Assembly: GCF_001625305.1 (NCBI RefSeq)
Contig: NW_017802447.1
Span: forward strand, 554,780 to 618,779
Direction of reading: 5' to 3'
DNA from: Branchiostoma belcheri
Taxonomy: Eukaryota > Chordata > Leptocardii > Amphioxiformes > Branchiostomatidae
Length of the DNA stretch: 64,000 bases
In this document: positions 1 through 12,452 of the stretch, in pieces
Numbering within the stretch: the stretch's first letter is position 1
Layout of the letters: every line of letters begins with the position of its first letter
The notes under the pieces: model-generated
Databases searched by the model: none
What the model saw: the letters and a program-made list of their open reading frames with translations, nothing else
Told to the model about the DNA's origin: nothing
Position numbers and translations under genes: made by a program

Positions 1-135
1 GCGCTGTGGAAGATTCGCAGAATCGCGCTGTGGAAGGCTCGCAGAATCGCGCTGTGGAAGATTCGCAGAATCGCGCTGTGGAAGGTTCGCAGAATCGCGC
101 TATGGAAGGTACATTGGAAGCGCGCTGTGGAAGTG
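1..135. repeat. 24-bp tandem repeat array at window edge
   Basis: Four near-identical 24-bp units start at 1, 25, 49 and 73, each beginning GCGCTGTGGAAG and ending CGCAGAATC. A fifth, diverged unit starts at 97 and a partial one at 121. Differences between units are single bases. The array runs into the left edge, so its true length is unknown. It has no coding signal and is best read as a minisatellite. Confidence 0.93.
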
Positions 136-1835
136 TCGTTGTGGGCCTTCGTACGTGACAACCTGTCTCACCTTGTCTCACGGGTCGCCGCTGACACAGT
201 CAAGACCGCACGCTTCGGAAGTCGGGAGGTGGGGGTCCTCTATTTCCAAGCAGATGAAAACCCCTACGTTTTCTAGACTGTAAAATACGTAATTTGTATT
301 ATTTCAATGTGCCCTGTGGAAGACCTCAAACCAAGAAGCTCCTTGCTCAAACAAAATTGTGAGAAAATAACACAAAATACTGTACTTCTTATATGTTCTT
401 GTTAGTAGCATCTACTGCCCCACCAAATGTTTCTTTTCTATCATGACGCAAGCAATTCTTTGTTTATTTTGATGCCACTATCACGAGTCGTACACAAGAC
501 GTCTTGGGATATTCCATTCACTACAGTAGGAGGGGTGGTCAAAACATCAGACATGGGACAGTCATCTATGGTCACAATTGGCGCCGTAAGGCTACTAGTA
601 GTTTCTATCAGATACTACCAGACTGCGAGGCCCCTGAACAAGTTGCCAGGGTAGCTAGCAGGCCGGGGAGTTTCCCATAGCCTACGGAAGGGACGCGTAA
701 CTTTTCTTCTTCAAGGCAGATCGATATCCCACGAGTTACTTTGACTTTGTGATCGTCCCCAGTTGGATGATATCCCCCATCCCCCTCGAGCAAGGAGGAA
801 ACCCGACTCTATATCCTACATATCTTGGCGTTCCTCCAAGAGACAGGGTAACGTCTTGAGGCGTCTGTGTGGGCACAGGCAGACCGTCTTCGCCATGTGC
901 GGCATCTAACGACAGATGTTCAGGTGTGGGACAAGACAAGATAACGCAGCCAGGGCGGGAAGACCCACACACGGGACGGTAACACTGCTCTTTTCACGTG
1001 TGAAAATCGTAAGGTGTGAATTGGAAGTCATTAGAAGTGATAGATTGGTCGACATAAGGGTGAGAAAACGTGAACTCTGCTGTTTCGACGCGCTGTCTTA
1101 TCTTCAAGCAGATGTAGTGCAAGTTGCCGAGTGTAAAAAGAGGCGTGCGACTAAAAGACGTACTAAATACCGCAGAACTCTGCTTTAGTAGTATTTTCTA
1201 CCAGACATAATGATAGCGGTATGATTTTTCATATCGGTTCGTCGCGAGGGTATAGCTAAAAATATGTGTCTGCAATTTGAACAACGAAAGAAGAAGATAT
1301 ACCCAAAATGACTTGTTGCCGGCCATGAAGAACAACTTGATTCCATATCATGCATCCTGGTTAATGTAAAACTTTCACCCCAGGGTTGTTGTTTCTAAAA
1401 GAAAGACGCATAGCTCATGTAAAAGGCAACTAAAACACACTTAGTCCTTAACTCGTTACAGACAATATTCTTCGATATATGTGTAGTCAGAAGGTAGGAC
1501 AGGGAGTCAGTGAGTCGATAACCTCTTCCTTCCCCTGGCATGCTTCACATTTTGTCTGAAACCAACTTCTGCAGAACACTCCACGAATGTTTCGTCCGTC
1601 ACAATCAACTGTTGACGCCATACGTTTGAATTCTTCCATGTCGAGATTACTGAAGAACGATATCTTCTCTGTTGGTGGCTTCTAACTTATGTTAAACATT
1701 CCCCATGTTTGGTGTGGTGCTACTGCAGGTAACATTATCTAATGAACGATGGTCAATGATTCAATGACGCAACAATAAGACGAAATAAAAATGCTTTTAA
1801 TAGTTGGATTCTGCACCATTCGACCCCTCCCCCTA
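136..1835. other. Intergenic, no supported gene
   Basis: Only short open frames without recognisable domains or paired splice sites are visible. One copy of the dispersed word TCCAAGCAGA lies at 245-254. A one-mismatch copy, TTCAAGCAGA, lies near 1102. Confidence 0.6.
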
Positions 1836-1982
1836 CTCTCCAAGCAGAGGTTGATGGGGGAAGATCGTTACCTTTTTATGGCCCGTTTTTTGTCTCTACC
1901 TCCCAAAAAAAACGGATAGCGACAAAAAAGTGCCATATATAAGAAGGTAACGATCTTCCCCTATCAACCTCTGCTTGAAGAG
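1836..1982. mobile_element. Palindromic foldback (MITE-like) element
   Basis: The arms at about 1836-1874 and 1944-1982 are inverted copies with few mismatches. The left arm starts CTCTCCAAGCAGAGG and the right arm ends CCTCTGCTTGAAGAG. The roughly 70-bp centre is itself partly self-complementary (TTTTTTGTC against GACAAAAAA), so nearly all of the 147 bp can fold into one hairpin. No open frame is present. The size and structure fit a non-autonomous DNA transposon. The superfamily is unknown because no clear target-site duplication is visible. Confidence 0.8.
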
Positions 1983-4526
1983 TCCCCCCCGTGATTGCAA
2001 TGGGTCGATCTTAGATTACGTAATGTGACAAATCGATGATTTGATTCCCAGAATTATGTCGCAATATCTGTTTACAACCGACGCCCCTGTATTGTGTCCA
2101 ATACCATGGAGACAGCATAACAAATTCTGTCTCGACGCCAACTTCTTGTCACAACGTTAGAAATCTGCGTACGTCACGCCCTGTTAGACTGTAGTCATTC
2201 CTCTAATGATGCTTTAAATTGAATAGGCAAAATAGCAGGGGTTACACTGGCGCCGACTGGTTAATTGGTTAAGTAGTTGAAGAAGCCAAAACGTAATTGA
2301 ATAAGGTATTCCCAAGAAATACTCAGAGTACCGAGCTTGTTAAGTACCTCCCTTTAGGATGTAAGAAAAAAGATGACAGTACCACTTCTTTTCATTAAAA
2401 ACAGAAAAATGTAGATATGATATTTAGTTAAATTTTTCCTCTGTTAATTTGCGTCGATTACTGCACAAATTAGACTTTTAAATTTATGTTCTGTCGCCTT
2501 TCGACACGTGTGTTAAGCGATTATCAAACAAAAGCTCAAGAATATCACGTTTTAGAGAAAAGAGGGTCATTGGAAACGCGTTAAGGGTGAGGTCTTCTAG
2601 GCACGAAGCTGATTCGCCTGATCACTTGAATTTGTACGTCCGTGGATATAACAGAACAGTCTGCGGTTTATAAATCTTCGGGGAGGCCAATTAAAACATC
2701 TGCCTTAAATATTCGGCCTCTCTGGCAACCGTGACCTTGGCGTGCTGAGGGATTGTCTGTTCGTCTGTGAACTGTGAGGACAAGGCTGATGAATTGGAGA
2801 AATGAAGAGCGATTTTATCGATGTCTGTTCCGTCAAGTGTGTTGACAGGAATTGTATGAAAATACCTGGCTAAACAGTAAACTCAGCTCTTGACACCAGT
2901 GAAACACATGTCACCAAAATAGAGAAAACACACATTTTCTTCACGCATTAATAATAATAATAAATAATTAAGAGTTCGTTCATTGGTAATTTCACGCACA
3001 TTATGTAGTATCATTATTATATAGTTATAGGCCTGATTTCTGTTGCTAAAGATATATCTACTTATCAAATTATTTGTTTCGACTGTTCCAGCTCTGCTGG
3101 ATTAGTAACTCCAGACATTTGAATCAGGTTGAGTCACTCCGCTTCGCTAGACAAAAATGACAGAACAGACTGATAAAGTCGCTGGAGAGGAAAACCTGTG
3201 CAGATAACTGCTGACGGTGACAAGCAGACCTCTCCCGACAATCCGGTGTGGTTACGCGTCTTCCCGCCAATTCTGGGCATAGTTGTTTGTTATCTGTTAA
3301 AATCAGACAACTGTCATGTCTTTTCTTTAGTAGTAAACAGCTAGAGCTTCCGAAAGTCTTGATGACTAATCTGCAAGAGATGTGGCGAGCTGTCCAAAAG
3401 TCAAAGGCCATTCCAAAAAGTCAGAATGTCTATTTATCACAATTATTCTTGCATTAGAAAATAATACTCTCTTCATCTTATGCATTTTGTCCATGCCCGT
3501 AGTATATTGTGTTGTTGTCTCAAGAAGAGAGCAGAGACTGATTGTCGCTGAATGATTTTTTGTGATTTATTTGCCTTTTTACTTCCTTCAAATTTCTTGT
3601 CTCGAGACGTTGAGTAATGAAATTGATTGTGTCTCTAAAAAAATTAAGGACTAATAATATTGGAATTTCTCATGAAAAAGAGTCGTTACCAACGGTCAGT
3701 GTCATTGTCATGTTCCCAAAGAGTGTTTCACTGACAGTTTACTATTGAGATGTCCATGTCCTTTCCGGACGTGATACTTGTGACTTCAGCCATGAAGGCA
3801 GGGCATCCGGGAGAGGAAACGTAAACAGGATTAGAATAAACTTCGTCTAATTGTTACTTCTCAAGTCCGTCTGTTTGGAGAAGGGCAGGGAGAGAGGAAG
3901 GACGTGTTATTCTACTGTCAACCGCCAACTACAAACACTGCTCACAACCAACTGTTTTCCGGTGGATAGCCAGAGGCCCTTTTTGTAGCCTAATTTTAGC
4001 TTCATGTCAGCATCAAGTCTGTATTTTGTCAACTCTATGTGAAAAGTTGTTTGGTTGCATTGAATTTTACACATCGAGCATGACATTGAAAATAGCAGTC
4101 CTCGGAAGAGGGAGTGGTCTTTTTGTCTTCTCTAGTTTGAGAAGTTTGAATTGGGCGCTAGCCAAGATATTTAAAACCAAATAGGGTATTGCCCGTTTCC
4201 TCTTTCTATGTAATCCAGTTTGTGTCACGATAATACTACAGAAAAACAGATTTGTACTACAATACTGTTTTTAAGTCGATCTTGTTGTTGTGCACTTGAC
4301 ATTTGAGGCACTTATGACGCCACTGCCAAGTTTGCCACTTCCGGTGGTCTGACGTTTCCCTCTTCAGCCGGCGATGGGAAATGTGAACTGGTTCTATTCT
4401 CACAGTGACGTCACATCAGCACACCTTACACCCATTTCATGAATTCAATTCTTCGTCGACAGTGATGTATTCTCAGTCTCTTGTCTGCAAGCTTTATTTC
4501 TAGAAATTGTAGGTTGGAAGTTGGCA
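1983..4526. other. Intergenic, no supported gene
   Basis: AT-rich spacer with an (AAT)n stretch near 2949-2967. Open frames here, including the 95-codon minus frame at 3124-3411, show no domain, no codon bias and no paired splice sites. Confidence 0.6.
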
Positions 4527-4700
4527 CTACCAGGCTTCGGGATGCGGCTGGAAAGAGTATAAATTGGCTAAATAGAGAGATAACATCAAGGGGAGTTGGA
4601 CCGCTAGAGAGCGTACTCCTGGCATGTTATCACTCTATTTGCATTTCAGAATTTGGCCAATTAATACTCTTTCCAGCCTTTCCAAACTGGTAGAAGCTAG
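4527..4700. mobile_element. Foldback element, TAGCCTC/ACCAGGCT family, copy 1
   Basis: The left end reads CTACCAGGCTTCGGGATG and the right end is the inverse, closing with CTGGTAGAAGCTA. Sub-terminal parts (TATAAATTGGC against GGCCAATTAATA) are also inverted. The inner word GGAGTTGGACCGCTAGAG recurs, slightly diverged, in the 61.2-kb element, which places both in one family. It is noncoding. Confidence 0.75.
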
Positions 4701-4708
4701 GATGGAAG

Positions 4709-4877
4709 AAGCCTCTACCAGGCTTCGGGAGGCGGCTGAAAGCCGTAGTAGAAATCGGCCAGAGATAACAGGCCAGGGGAGTTCAGTTTCTGATGGAGAG
4801 AACAGTTTGTCGCAGTCTATCTAATCTCTCTATTTGGTCAATTTCTACTCCTTTCAGCCGCCTCCCGAAGCCTGGTA
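4709..4877. mobile_element. Foldback element, TAGCCTC/ACCAGGCT family, copy 2
   Basis: This lies directly after copy 1 in the same orientation. The left arm begins AGCCTCTACCAGGCTTCGGG and the right arm ends with the inverse (CCGAAGCCTGGTA). The inner word GTAGAAATCGGCC also occurs in the 60.6-kb element. Two neighbouring copies suggest nested insertion or local duplication. Confidence 0.78.
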
Positions 4878-5829
4878 AGCTGTGGATGGAAGTTCTTCCG
4901 CTACACTGTGCTACAGAAAAGACACATGTTTTGTTTTGAGTGAAATCACGTCGTTTCCGCTTAGCACGTATCAACTAAAGAAAACGGTCCGTGATAGTTT
5001 ACACAACGGGCGCCGTGAAAACTTACGCTAAGAATAGCAGGGTACAATGTTTACCCTCTCCGGGGATGTGGAGTGCCCCGGAAACGATTAACGGAGAAAA
5101 ATAAAAACTCCATCTTACTCGTTTTACGCTTACGAGATGGCTGTGTAGCAAACACAAGTCTTTTCAGAATCTACGGAAGCCAACGACGGACTAGCATTAG
5201 TCATGCATGCTCTTGTGACCGTGCAACAAAACGCTGACGCACTGATTTCTTGATTGTATCCTTTTTGCTTTGAAGCCAAAACAACCTTAATATGTTTTCA
5301 TCAAAGACCCGCTCCTGTGATCACGGGACAGAAACACAGACGGACAAGTTTATGTCATTTCAAACCGCTTTTCAAAGCTTTGTTTTTCAATCAATGCATT
5401 GACTTTGTCACCCAAACAGAACATTGACGCACTAAATCGAATCTTTAGGCGCTGCCATTTTTCTGCTCCATTTCTAACCTGTTTTGAGATAAATGTTAAC
5501 TTAGTTACCACCGACAAAACACTGACGTACAGAAATATCTTTTTGACTCACATCCAATTTTCATTCATGCAACCCGGAAGTCTAAACTACCTTTATTCTG
5601 AGTGAAAACTATCCATAGTCATCCTAAAATCGTTTGCTACTGATCATCGTTTCCTTTTGTGATTTCCAGATTCGGATACACTAGTGACCAACACCGTACT
5701 TTAGATGCACATACGTTTGAAACACTCCAATAATTTCATTCTCATTCCTGTAGTCTGGAATGTTCGGGACAAGCGTTGGGACACAACACTATCGTACTGA
5801 ATCACATTAGCGTAACGGCTTTCTTCTTT
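4878..5829. other. Intergenic, no supported gene
   Basis: AT-rich spacer with no supported gene. Phrases resembling the repeat that follows (for example AAATGTTAACTTAGTTACC near 5490) suggest the degenerate array may once have begun here. Confidence 0.5.
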
Positions 5830-6330
5830 CATAGGTGTGCCAATAATTTGGCAATTAGAGGAAACGTAGACGTGTAAGAATATATACCTGACAACAAATG
5901 TTGACCTAGCTACCAACAACGCAAACATTGTCAAAGGGAATAACATTTTGGTCATCAGCATAATGATTTTGTAACTTTCACACGTATACGTATATTTGAA
6001 GTCAATGACAGGAAATGTAGACTTATAAACATATACAAAACAACAAATGTAGACTTGGCTACCAAAAACACAACACTGTTAAACGGACTTAAGTTTTTGT
6101 TCTCAAAATAATGACATTCTAGAAGTTAACAATAGTTCATACACTCGGGGACATGCATCGATTACAAACTTATCCCAAACAAATAGAATTGGCCTAACTA
6201 GAAAAAAAATAGCATCTTTACACAGTGTGAAGTTTTTGTCATACTCGTAATGATATTTTTCTCCGTGCGAATACTTGACAATTGTTGAAGACTTGAAGTC
6301 AACCGGAGGAAATGTAGAAGCACAAACATG
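5830..6330. repeat. Degenerate tandem repeat of about 148 bp
   Basis: Phrases recur at about 148-bp spacing. ACAACAAATGT(T/A)GAC followed by CTACCAA starts at 5891 and 6040. A TAATGA(T/C) phrase recurs near 5961, 6109 and 6248. GTCAA..GGAAATGTAGA occurs at 6001 and 6298, two periods apart. Units are diverged and carry no open frame. This is an old satellite-like array of about three copies. Confidence 0.6.
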
Positions 6331-9078
6331 TCCTTACAAAGAGTCTATTCCGGAAAAGAAGTCGCGGCAGACGTTTTAGAAAAGTCACTATTGTAGAGCT
6401 GAACAACGGAAATGACACCGGACAAAATAAACATGCTCTGTGAAACGTGGTTTTGTGCTTGTGCGATTCAGCTGTTGCGACTACACCTGTAGTGGTTTAC
6501 ATGTAACTCTTGTCTGCACAAAAGGTGTTGTTTCGTCCTGTGTGGCAAAGAGCTGACACAGGTGAAACCAGGGGAGCGTACTGAACACCTGTATGATCGC
6601 CAGTCGGACTCTACATCAACTTGGGGATTATCGCAGACGTTTCTAAGCCGACATTTCGTAATCTTACGTCATGTTATAAGGGTGCTTGAATATGTTTCTA
6701 TGACAGGTCGCAATGATGTTCTAAACAATCAACTGTGGCATTACGAACCTGAAATAGTCGAGACAAGCCAGACCAAGAATTACGAAGTAAGCTCCTTGGC
6801 TAGACCAAACATTTTCAGTTTTGTGGTCAGACGCACTGTGGACATTTATGGTTTTAGATTCAAGGTCAGCGATTGGACTGTCAAGTTCACGACGACTCCA
6901 TCAGAGATGACGACTTTAAAGATGCCAATGACAATAGCCTAGTTAGGTATATATTAGCGCCCTGTAGAGCTGCGCTATTGTCGTGTTAAAAAATGAAAAA
7001 TAGCATGGAGCTAATCAGGTTTTTAATGCACATGTACACTACTTTTATATCAGATCGGCAAAAGAAGAAAAAGACACAGGCAACACAAGAGCACTTGGAA
7101 AACTCTGGCTACTTCTGTAGCAGATAAACAGCTGTCCTTGACGATCACAGCAATTCAGTGATGAAAGAAGTCTAGCCCTTTTTTTCCAAAAGAAGAATTG
7201 TGCCCAAGCGTATTTCCTCACACTACATTGCCTGTTCCAGAGGAGCGGTGGAAAGTGGCGTGACTAACCCCCCTTTACGAGAGCGTGCCTCGCACCTGTA
7301 CGGTAGGACCACCTCGACGTGGGACACCCACGACATGGATGGGACTTCTCACGGCTGAGAAGACGCACGGCACGGGTATACAGCTCATCAGCTCCTGTGG
7401 AACATTGTGCGCATCTGTCGGGGAAATCCAGAAGGTGTTTGAGATCGAACCGGTTTCAATGTGACTTGAAGCGTTTAGACATTAATCCTGCATAGGTGGA
7501 TTCGGCCCTGTATCTGATTTGAAAAGGTGTAGTATGAACAGGACCTTTGACTTCTATTAGGGTATTTTGTGCACATATACAACGGACGAATCCACTATAT
7601 GTACCCTTACTAACCTGCATGTGTTTCGTTCTGTTGCGACCTGCAATAAGCTCACCGAGGCAAAAATATTTTTCCTTCGTCAAACATATTTCTTACATCA
7701 ATTTGATGTCGCTAGTAGAAGTGTATGTTTCATTTTACATAATCAAATCTTCCAGAATATTTTGCAAAGACAGACTAGAGATAATTGTTGGTAGGAATGT
7801 AGACACATAGTGAAAAAGAATGTGCTCTCGATAACCTTCGAGTCTGTAATTATTTTTTTCTCCGTGCATGCACATTATACATATAGTAAACTGCCCTTCG
7901 GGGTAGGTCATGACCCGTACATACACAGTGTACATTTTCTGCGCAAATTCTTCCGAAATTTTAATTTGTCACCCTCTTAGCGCTTTTCATGCTTGTACAT
8001 CGGGGAGGTAAAGTATTTCAGGAATGTAAAACTAATGAATACTTTTGAATTTGGTTCGGGCGACACAACAAGAGCAGCAACACACCTGTAGTTCACAGTG
8101 TTGCTCATGTGTGGTTCGTTCTGTCTAACGTTTTCTCAGAACAAATATTTACGGCAAAACAAGAATGTTCCGTACATGTCGCTATCGCTGACTGTCATCT
8201 ACTTTATTAGCTGCGTTTTTTTTCTATTTTAGTAGTACAGTTAAGTTCTCGTTCACTGTAAGTAAAGTTTTGCGTACGCGGTATTTGTCATAGGATTTCA
8301 GTGATCTATGACTTTCAACATATATAAAACTCCCATGCGATGTGCAATACAGCAACTTATAATCAACTGGAATCCGAAAAGCTACGGTTTTCATGTAGCA
8401 TATCAATAACATATTGTATTATCTCTATCTATAAATGTTGTCCTTTCTTGATGCAGCGAATATGGGACTACATTCTATCCAAACGTCAGGTCGCCATGTT
8501 TACTTTAGAGGTTAGTTGTGAGGCATGAAGGTCAACGCCGACATCTGTGGCGACTTAGCGGAGTAATCCCTCTGCAAAATCACATTTTTCCCGGCTCGTA
8601 AATGAGCAAATTGGAAAATAAAACCCAGGGAAAAAACTTCACGCTTGAGAAATTCGCCTCATGATTGTGGCACCCGGGAGAGTTCTTCACGGGAGATATG
8701 TAAGTTTAGATTGAGATGTGAGAAGGGCAAGCTAGCGCTATTCGTCATATAAACCGACACTTTCTTGAACGTCTGTGAGTCTTACAAAAGAGGACCTTAG
8801 AACTGCAGGTGCCCTGTGTCGTTGTTCTTGTACTAAACATGTGGTGAGTTTTATCTCACCCTTACGTAACTCAATAACTAAGACCGCTACGCTGATAATC
8901 TAAAAATGCAAAGTATGCAGGTTCCTAACAAACTGTAATCGTCATAATTAGAATTTTACGATCAACTTTCATGTACATATGGAACCAGTAGAAGAATATG
9001 GCATCTAAAAAGTGACATCTTTTTGTGTTTTCTTGATCTTGTGGTGCGATCAAGTTACGCAAAACGCGTTGGGCGACC
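6331..9078. other. Intergenic, no supported gene
   Basis: The longest open frame (126 codons, plus, 6562-6942) has no recognisable domain and no exon-like boundaries. No RNA gene or clear repeat was seen. Confidence 0.55.
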
Positions 9079-9299
9079 GTTCCTCTAGCCTGGGTACCAT
9101 CTAGCCTCCTGTGCAGGCCCCGCGGCGGTGGGGAAGAGTTTTTAAGGCGTTATTTTAATATAGCCGGCCACCCTACATAGCCGCCGAGAGAAGGTTGCTT
9201 TCCGCCCCGTGGGCGCCTTAAAAACTCTTCCCCACCGCCGCGGGGCCTGCACAGGAGGCTAGGTACCATCCGGATTTTGCTCCAGGCTAGTGTTCCTCT
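9079..9299. mobile_element. Foldback element flanked by 8-bp direct repeats
   Basis: The octamer GTTCCTCT occurs at 9079-9086 and 9292-9299. Between them the ends are inverted (TAGCCTGGGTACCATC against the inverse of ..GGTACC..CCAGGCTA). A longer GC-rich pair lies inside: GGCCCCGCGGCGGTGGGGAA continuing into AGAGTTTTTAAGGCG on the left, and its inverse before 9260. An 8-bp duplication is typical of hAT elements. No transposase is present, so this would be a non-autonomous copy. The two ends are offset by two bases relative to the octamers, so the exact boundaries are uncertain. Confidence 0.75.
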
Positions 9300-10378
9300 G
9301 TTGAGTGTGTAAGGGCGCAGTCAAAATCGTCATGCAATTGACGTAGACGATGGCTTTTTAGTGAGACACAGTGAGCTATGACAGAATTCAGCCGTTGACA
9401 AGAATCTACAAGTTTTGGAATTTGACAGGTAAATTTTATACGAGACCTCCATCACTGTCTGAAGAACGTCCTAAATTTGCTGACGACGGTGACAGGTCCC
9501 TGGTTTGTGTCTTACTTTGCCTTTCTTTCTTTCTTCTGTATGAATCTAGTTCACAAACCAGGCATGGGAGGACCGTGGTCGCTCTGTCATGACCTTTCTC
9601 ATGACCATCAGGTGTTGGAACAGAGGAGCGCTGTTCGCACGCAGACCTGGGGCCAACGGATTGTTCACGGTCAGGGATGGAGATATCAGGTCGGGGATGA
9701 TGGGCTTGAACCTTCACCCACTGTGACCTTGTTCATGACCCCGAAACCCCCACGTAGGGAAACTTTTATAATAACCTTTTCATTCCACACATACTGAAAT
9801 TAAGTTATCTAACACCTGTCATATATGAGGTATTCCATTTTGGAACAAGAAAACGGTGCAGACGATATGAACGTTATAAGTATGCAATCATTAATGGCCT
9901 AATATTATGTCAGAACAACCAACATACTCAAAATAGACAATACTGTAACTTTTTCTCATTTTGCTCAGGGAGTAAATGGATGGTAGACAAGGTTTAAACC
10001 TTATGCCCATTCGCTGTTCTTTTACAGCATTGAAATAGAAAATAGTCAGGAAATAGTCACTGTAGGAACACCCAAAACCTCTGTGACCTCTGTCTTTACC
10101 AAAGTTGGCGACCCTCCCGACGCGACCACCTATACCGCCACGCGCACACCGTTCCGCCGCAGTGTCATCTCGTCTGGGACGGAAGCGATTGTTATCGGCG
10201 TAAGTGGTTACAAATTTGCCTCGCGACCCGATTCTGTGCGGCGGGCGCGGCGCGGGGAGGTCTCGTTTCGCCGCCGCATCTGGAACTGCTGAGTGTCGTT
10301 TCGGTGAGTGACGGGACCTGTCAAGGTGTGAGGATACCAGGGCCCCGTGAGGACGGCAGGGGCTGGTGGCCGACAGGA
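9300..10378. other. Intergenic with a CpG-rich patch
   Basis: The patch at about 10090-10290 is GC/CpG-rich and unlike its AT-rich surroundings. One frame stays open between an AG near 10103 and a donor-like GTAAGT near 10200. Nothing in its translation is recognisable, and I could not find a partner exon, so no gene is called. Confidence 0.4.
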
Positions 10379-10500
10379 CGCAAGCTCCAAGCAGATCCTA
10401 GGGTGGCAAGGCAGCATCCAGTGGCCAGAAGAGCGTCCATTAGCCGTCGAAAGGCCAATGGATACTGCCTTGCCGCCGTAGGATCTGCTTGGAGCTTACG
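10379..10500. mobile_element. Palindromic element with TCCAAGCAGA in both arms
   Basis: The arms are about 46 bp. The left begins CAAGCTCCAAGCAGATCCTA and the right ends TAGGATCTGCTTGGAGCTTA. They are near-perfect inverted copies around a short spacer. The whole 122 bp could fold as one hairpin. It is noncoding. With the element at 1836-1982 it shows TCCAAGCAGA close to the outer end of the arms. Confidence 0.85.
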
Positions 10501-10630
10501 TAAGCTGTGAAACACTACAGTACTAGTCTGGCATCCAGTTCAAGAAGGGAGTAAAGCAAGTATTAGCTGTGCAATACTAGCTTGCTGGGTACCAGGCTAG
10601 AGAAATACGAGCCAGACCGACAAGCGATAG

Positions 10631-10678
10631 CCTGAAACCCAGCCGTATCGGGTGCAGTTGTTCAGGCTGGGTTTCAGG
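10631..10678. repeat. Short inverted repeat (hairpin)
   Basis: A perfect 14-bp inverted pair, CCTGAAACCCAGCC (10631-10644) and GGCTGGGTTTCAGG (10665-10678), encloses a 20-base loop. A (GGAA)n stretch follows near 10708-10725. This is probably a remnant of a foldback element. It is not a convincing RNA gene. Confidence 0.7.
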
Positions 10679-11106
10679 TAAAGGAGCAAAACCCCTAATT
10701 GCCTAGGAAGGAAGGAAGGAAAGAATGAAGGATTGAGAAATAAATCCAAGAGATGATGAAGAAACGAAAAAAAGAATGACCCCTTTAGTACTACACCAGT
10801 CCAAAGACAACAGGTCAGGTAAGGTAAGATCACGAATTTTCTCTGCATCTGTTAATCAAATCCCTTAAACACCTATCTATGACAACAAGTTGATAACAAA
10901 ATCCTGCGATTTAAGAAGTTGGGACCAACCGCACAGGAACAACGCGGTTCTCCTTGAGCTGATATATGATATCATATCGCCACACCTGTCTCTAATCTAA
11001 CGGGATTCCATGTACGTACTGAAGCAGGGGAGGGAAACATTCCTCAATCTTCTCGTTTTCAAAAATCGATGGCCACATTCTCGATTCTCACTAGAGTATT
11101 AAAATC

Positions 11107-11215
11107 ATTAAAAATTGTCCAGATCGAGCCGACTCCGATCGTTTCGCTTCTGGCTTCAAGCCGGCTTCGAGCTGGATCGAGCCGGATTAAAGCGAATCGA
11201 TCCGGACAATTTTAG
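11107..11215. mobile_element. Small inverted-repeat element
   Basis: The left end TTAAAAATTGTCCAGATCGA matches the inverse of the right end (TCGATCCGGACAATTTTA) with few mismatches. The interior has further partial symmetry built from ATCGAGCCG-like words. It is about 109 bp and noncoding. Confidence 0.65.
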
Positions 11216-12450
11216 TGGGAATGGCCAATGGGGTCGATGTGTGTGAAGAACACGCGGTGTGTATTTTAATAGCATGTGAAAAAGTGTCCCACACACAACA
11301 ACTTACTCAAGTTACTGATAAAATCTTACTGCAGGACTCTTGTAACCCTGACTTTCCGGAGGGGGGGGGGTTGTATGTCCAATTCTTTGAACTTTGAATC
11401 CATCGTTCAACAAGTATAATATCTGAATTAACCAGTCCATTCAACTTCGTACTGTAATTCCCATTCAAAAAGTATTTCTTAACTCCACAAAATATGTGCA
11501 AAGTTTTATGTCTCAGACACACTATTGGGGGCCTGCATGGGGGTCCCGGGAACACCTTTACCCTTACGTATTACGCTAAATTATTAAGGAAGGTTGCCAT
11601 AGACACTGAGAATGGAGAAATAGAGGAAGCATTTCGATTTCGTTACTTTAAAAAAAATGTGCATTCTTCAACTAGATGCAAATATTTCTCATGATCTCTC
11701 ATGTACAGCTAGACTAGATGCTCTGCCCGCTCTTTACCGACTGAACTTAGATCATAATAAACATGCCCTGCGTAAACAACTGAACGTTATCCAAACAACC
11801 CCGAACTCCCGTGTATACACCAAACAAAGAAACAGGCCTCTTTGGGAGTTCATCCCAACAAGTCGGTAATCATTATCTGCTAACAGTGCTGTACCTGTGT
11901 CAAAACGTGACGACATGTACCTCCGCCTAGTGTTGAACACTAGCACCTGGGGTTAAGATACCAAGATAAATACATGTACACACCCTGTTTAGACCTCATG
12001 AACGGTTTCAGAATTGACACAAAAACATTGGGTAGACGTCTCCTGTAGACTTTTATGGTATGATAAAACATTGAATTTGAATTACTGCCTGACATGTTCT
12101 GGAATCAATTTTCCAGTACTCCGGATCCTAAAGAGGGACCGGAAAGATTACCGAGTTTCTGTACTGTAGAAAGGAAATATTGAAACCACAATTGAAGCGG
12201 CATCCGCTACCAGAATATAGTATATGCGGGTTGTATTTCCTCGTCAGTATGGCGTGTGTGTTTTGGCGTGCATTACCGCACGTTCTGCTATCGCGTGCCG
12301 GAAATAGACCTGTCCTAGATCCAGACAAGAATGCCGCGGAGGGATATTGAAACCATGTGTTGGCCCAACACCTTACACCTGAAGTGTCATTGGTGCCGCT
12401 ACTGATGCTGAGGACAGGGATGGAGGAACTTGTGTCACTTTGGACACCAG
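11216..12450. other. Intergenic, no supported gene
   Basis: No coding exon, RNA gene or clear repeat was supported. Minus frames of 82 and 128 codons show no domain. Confidence 0.55.
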
Positions 12451-12452
12451 GG

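Noticed and set aside
1..135. CRISPR-like array
   Set aside because: Units are contiguous with no variable spacers and the genome is eukaryotic, so it is a minisatellite.
6562..6942. 126-codon plus frame
   Set aside because: Composition and codon use look random, and nothing resembling a family motif is seen.
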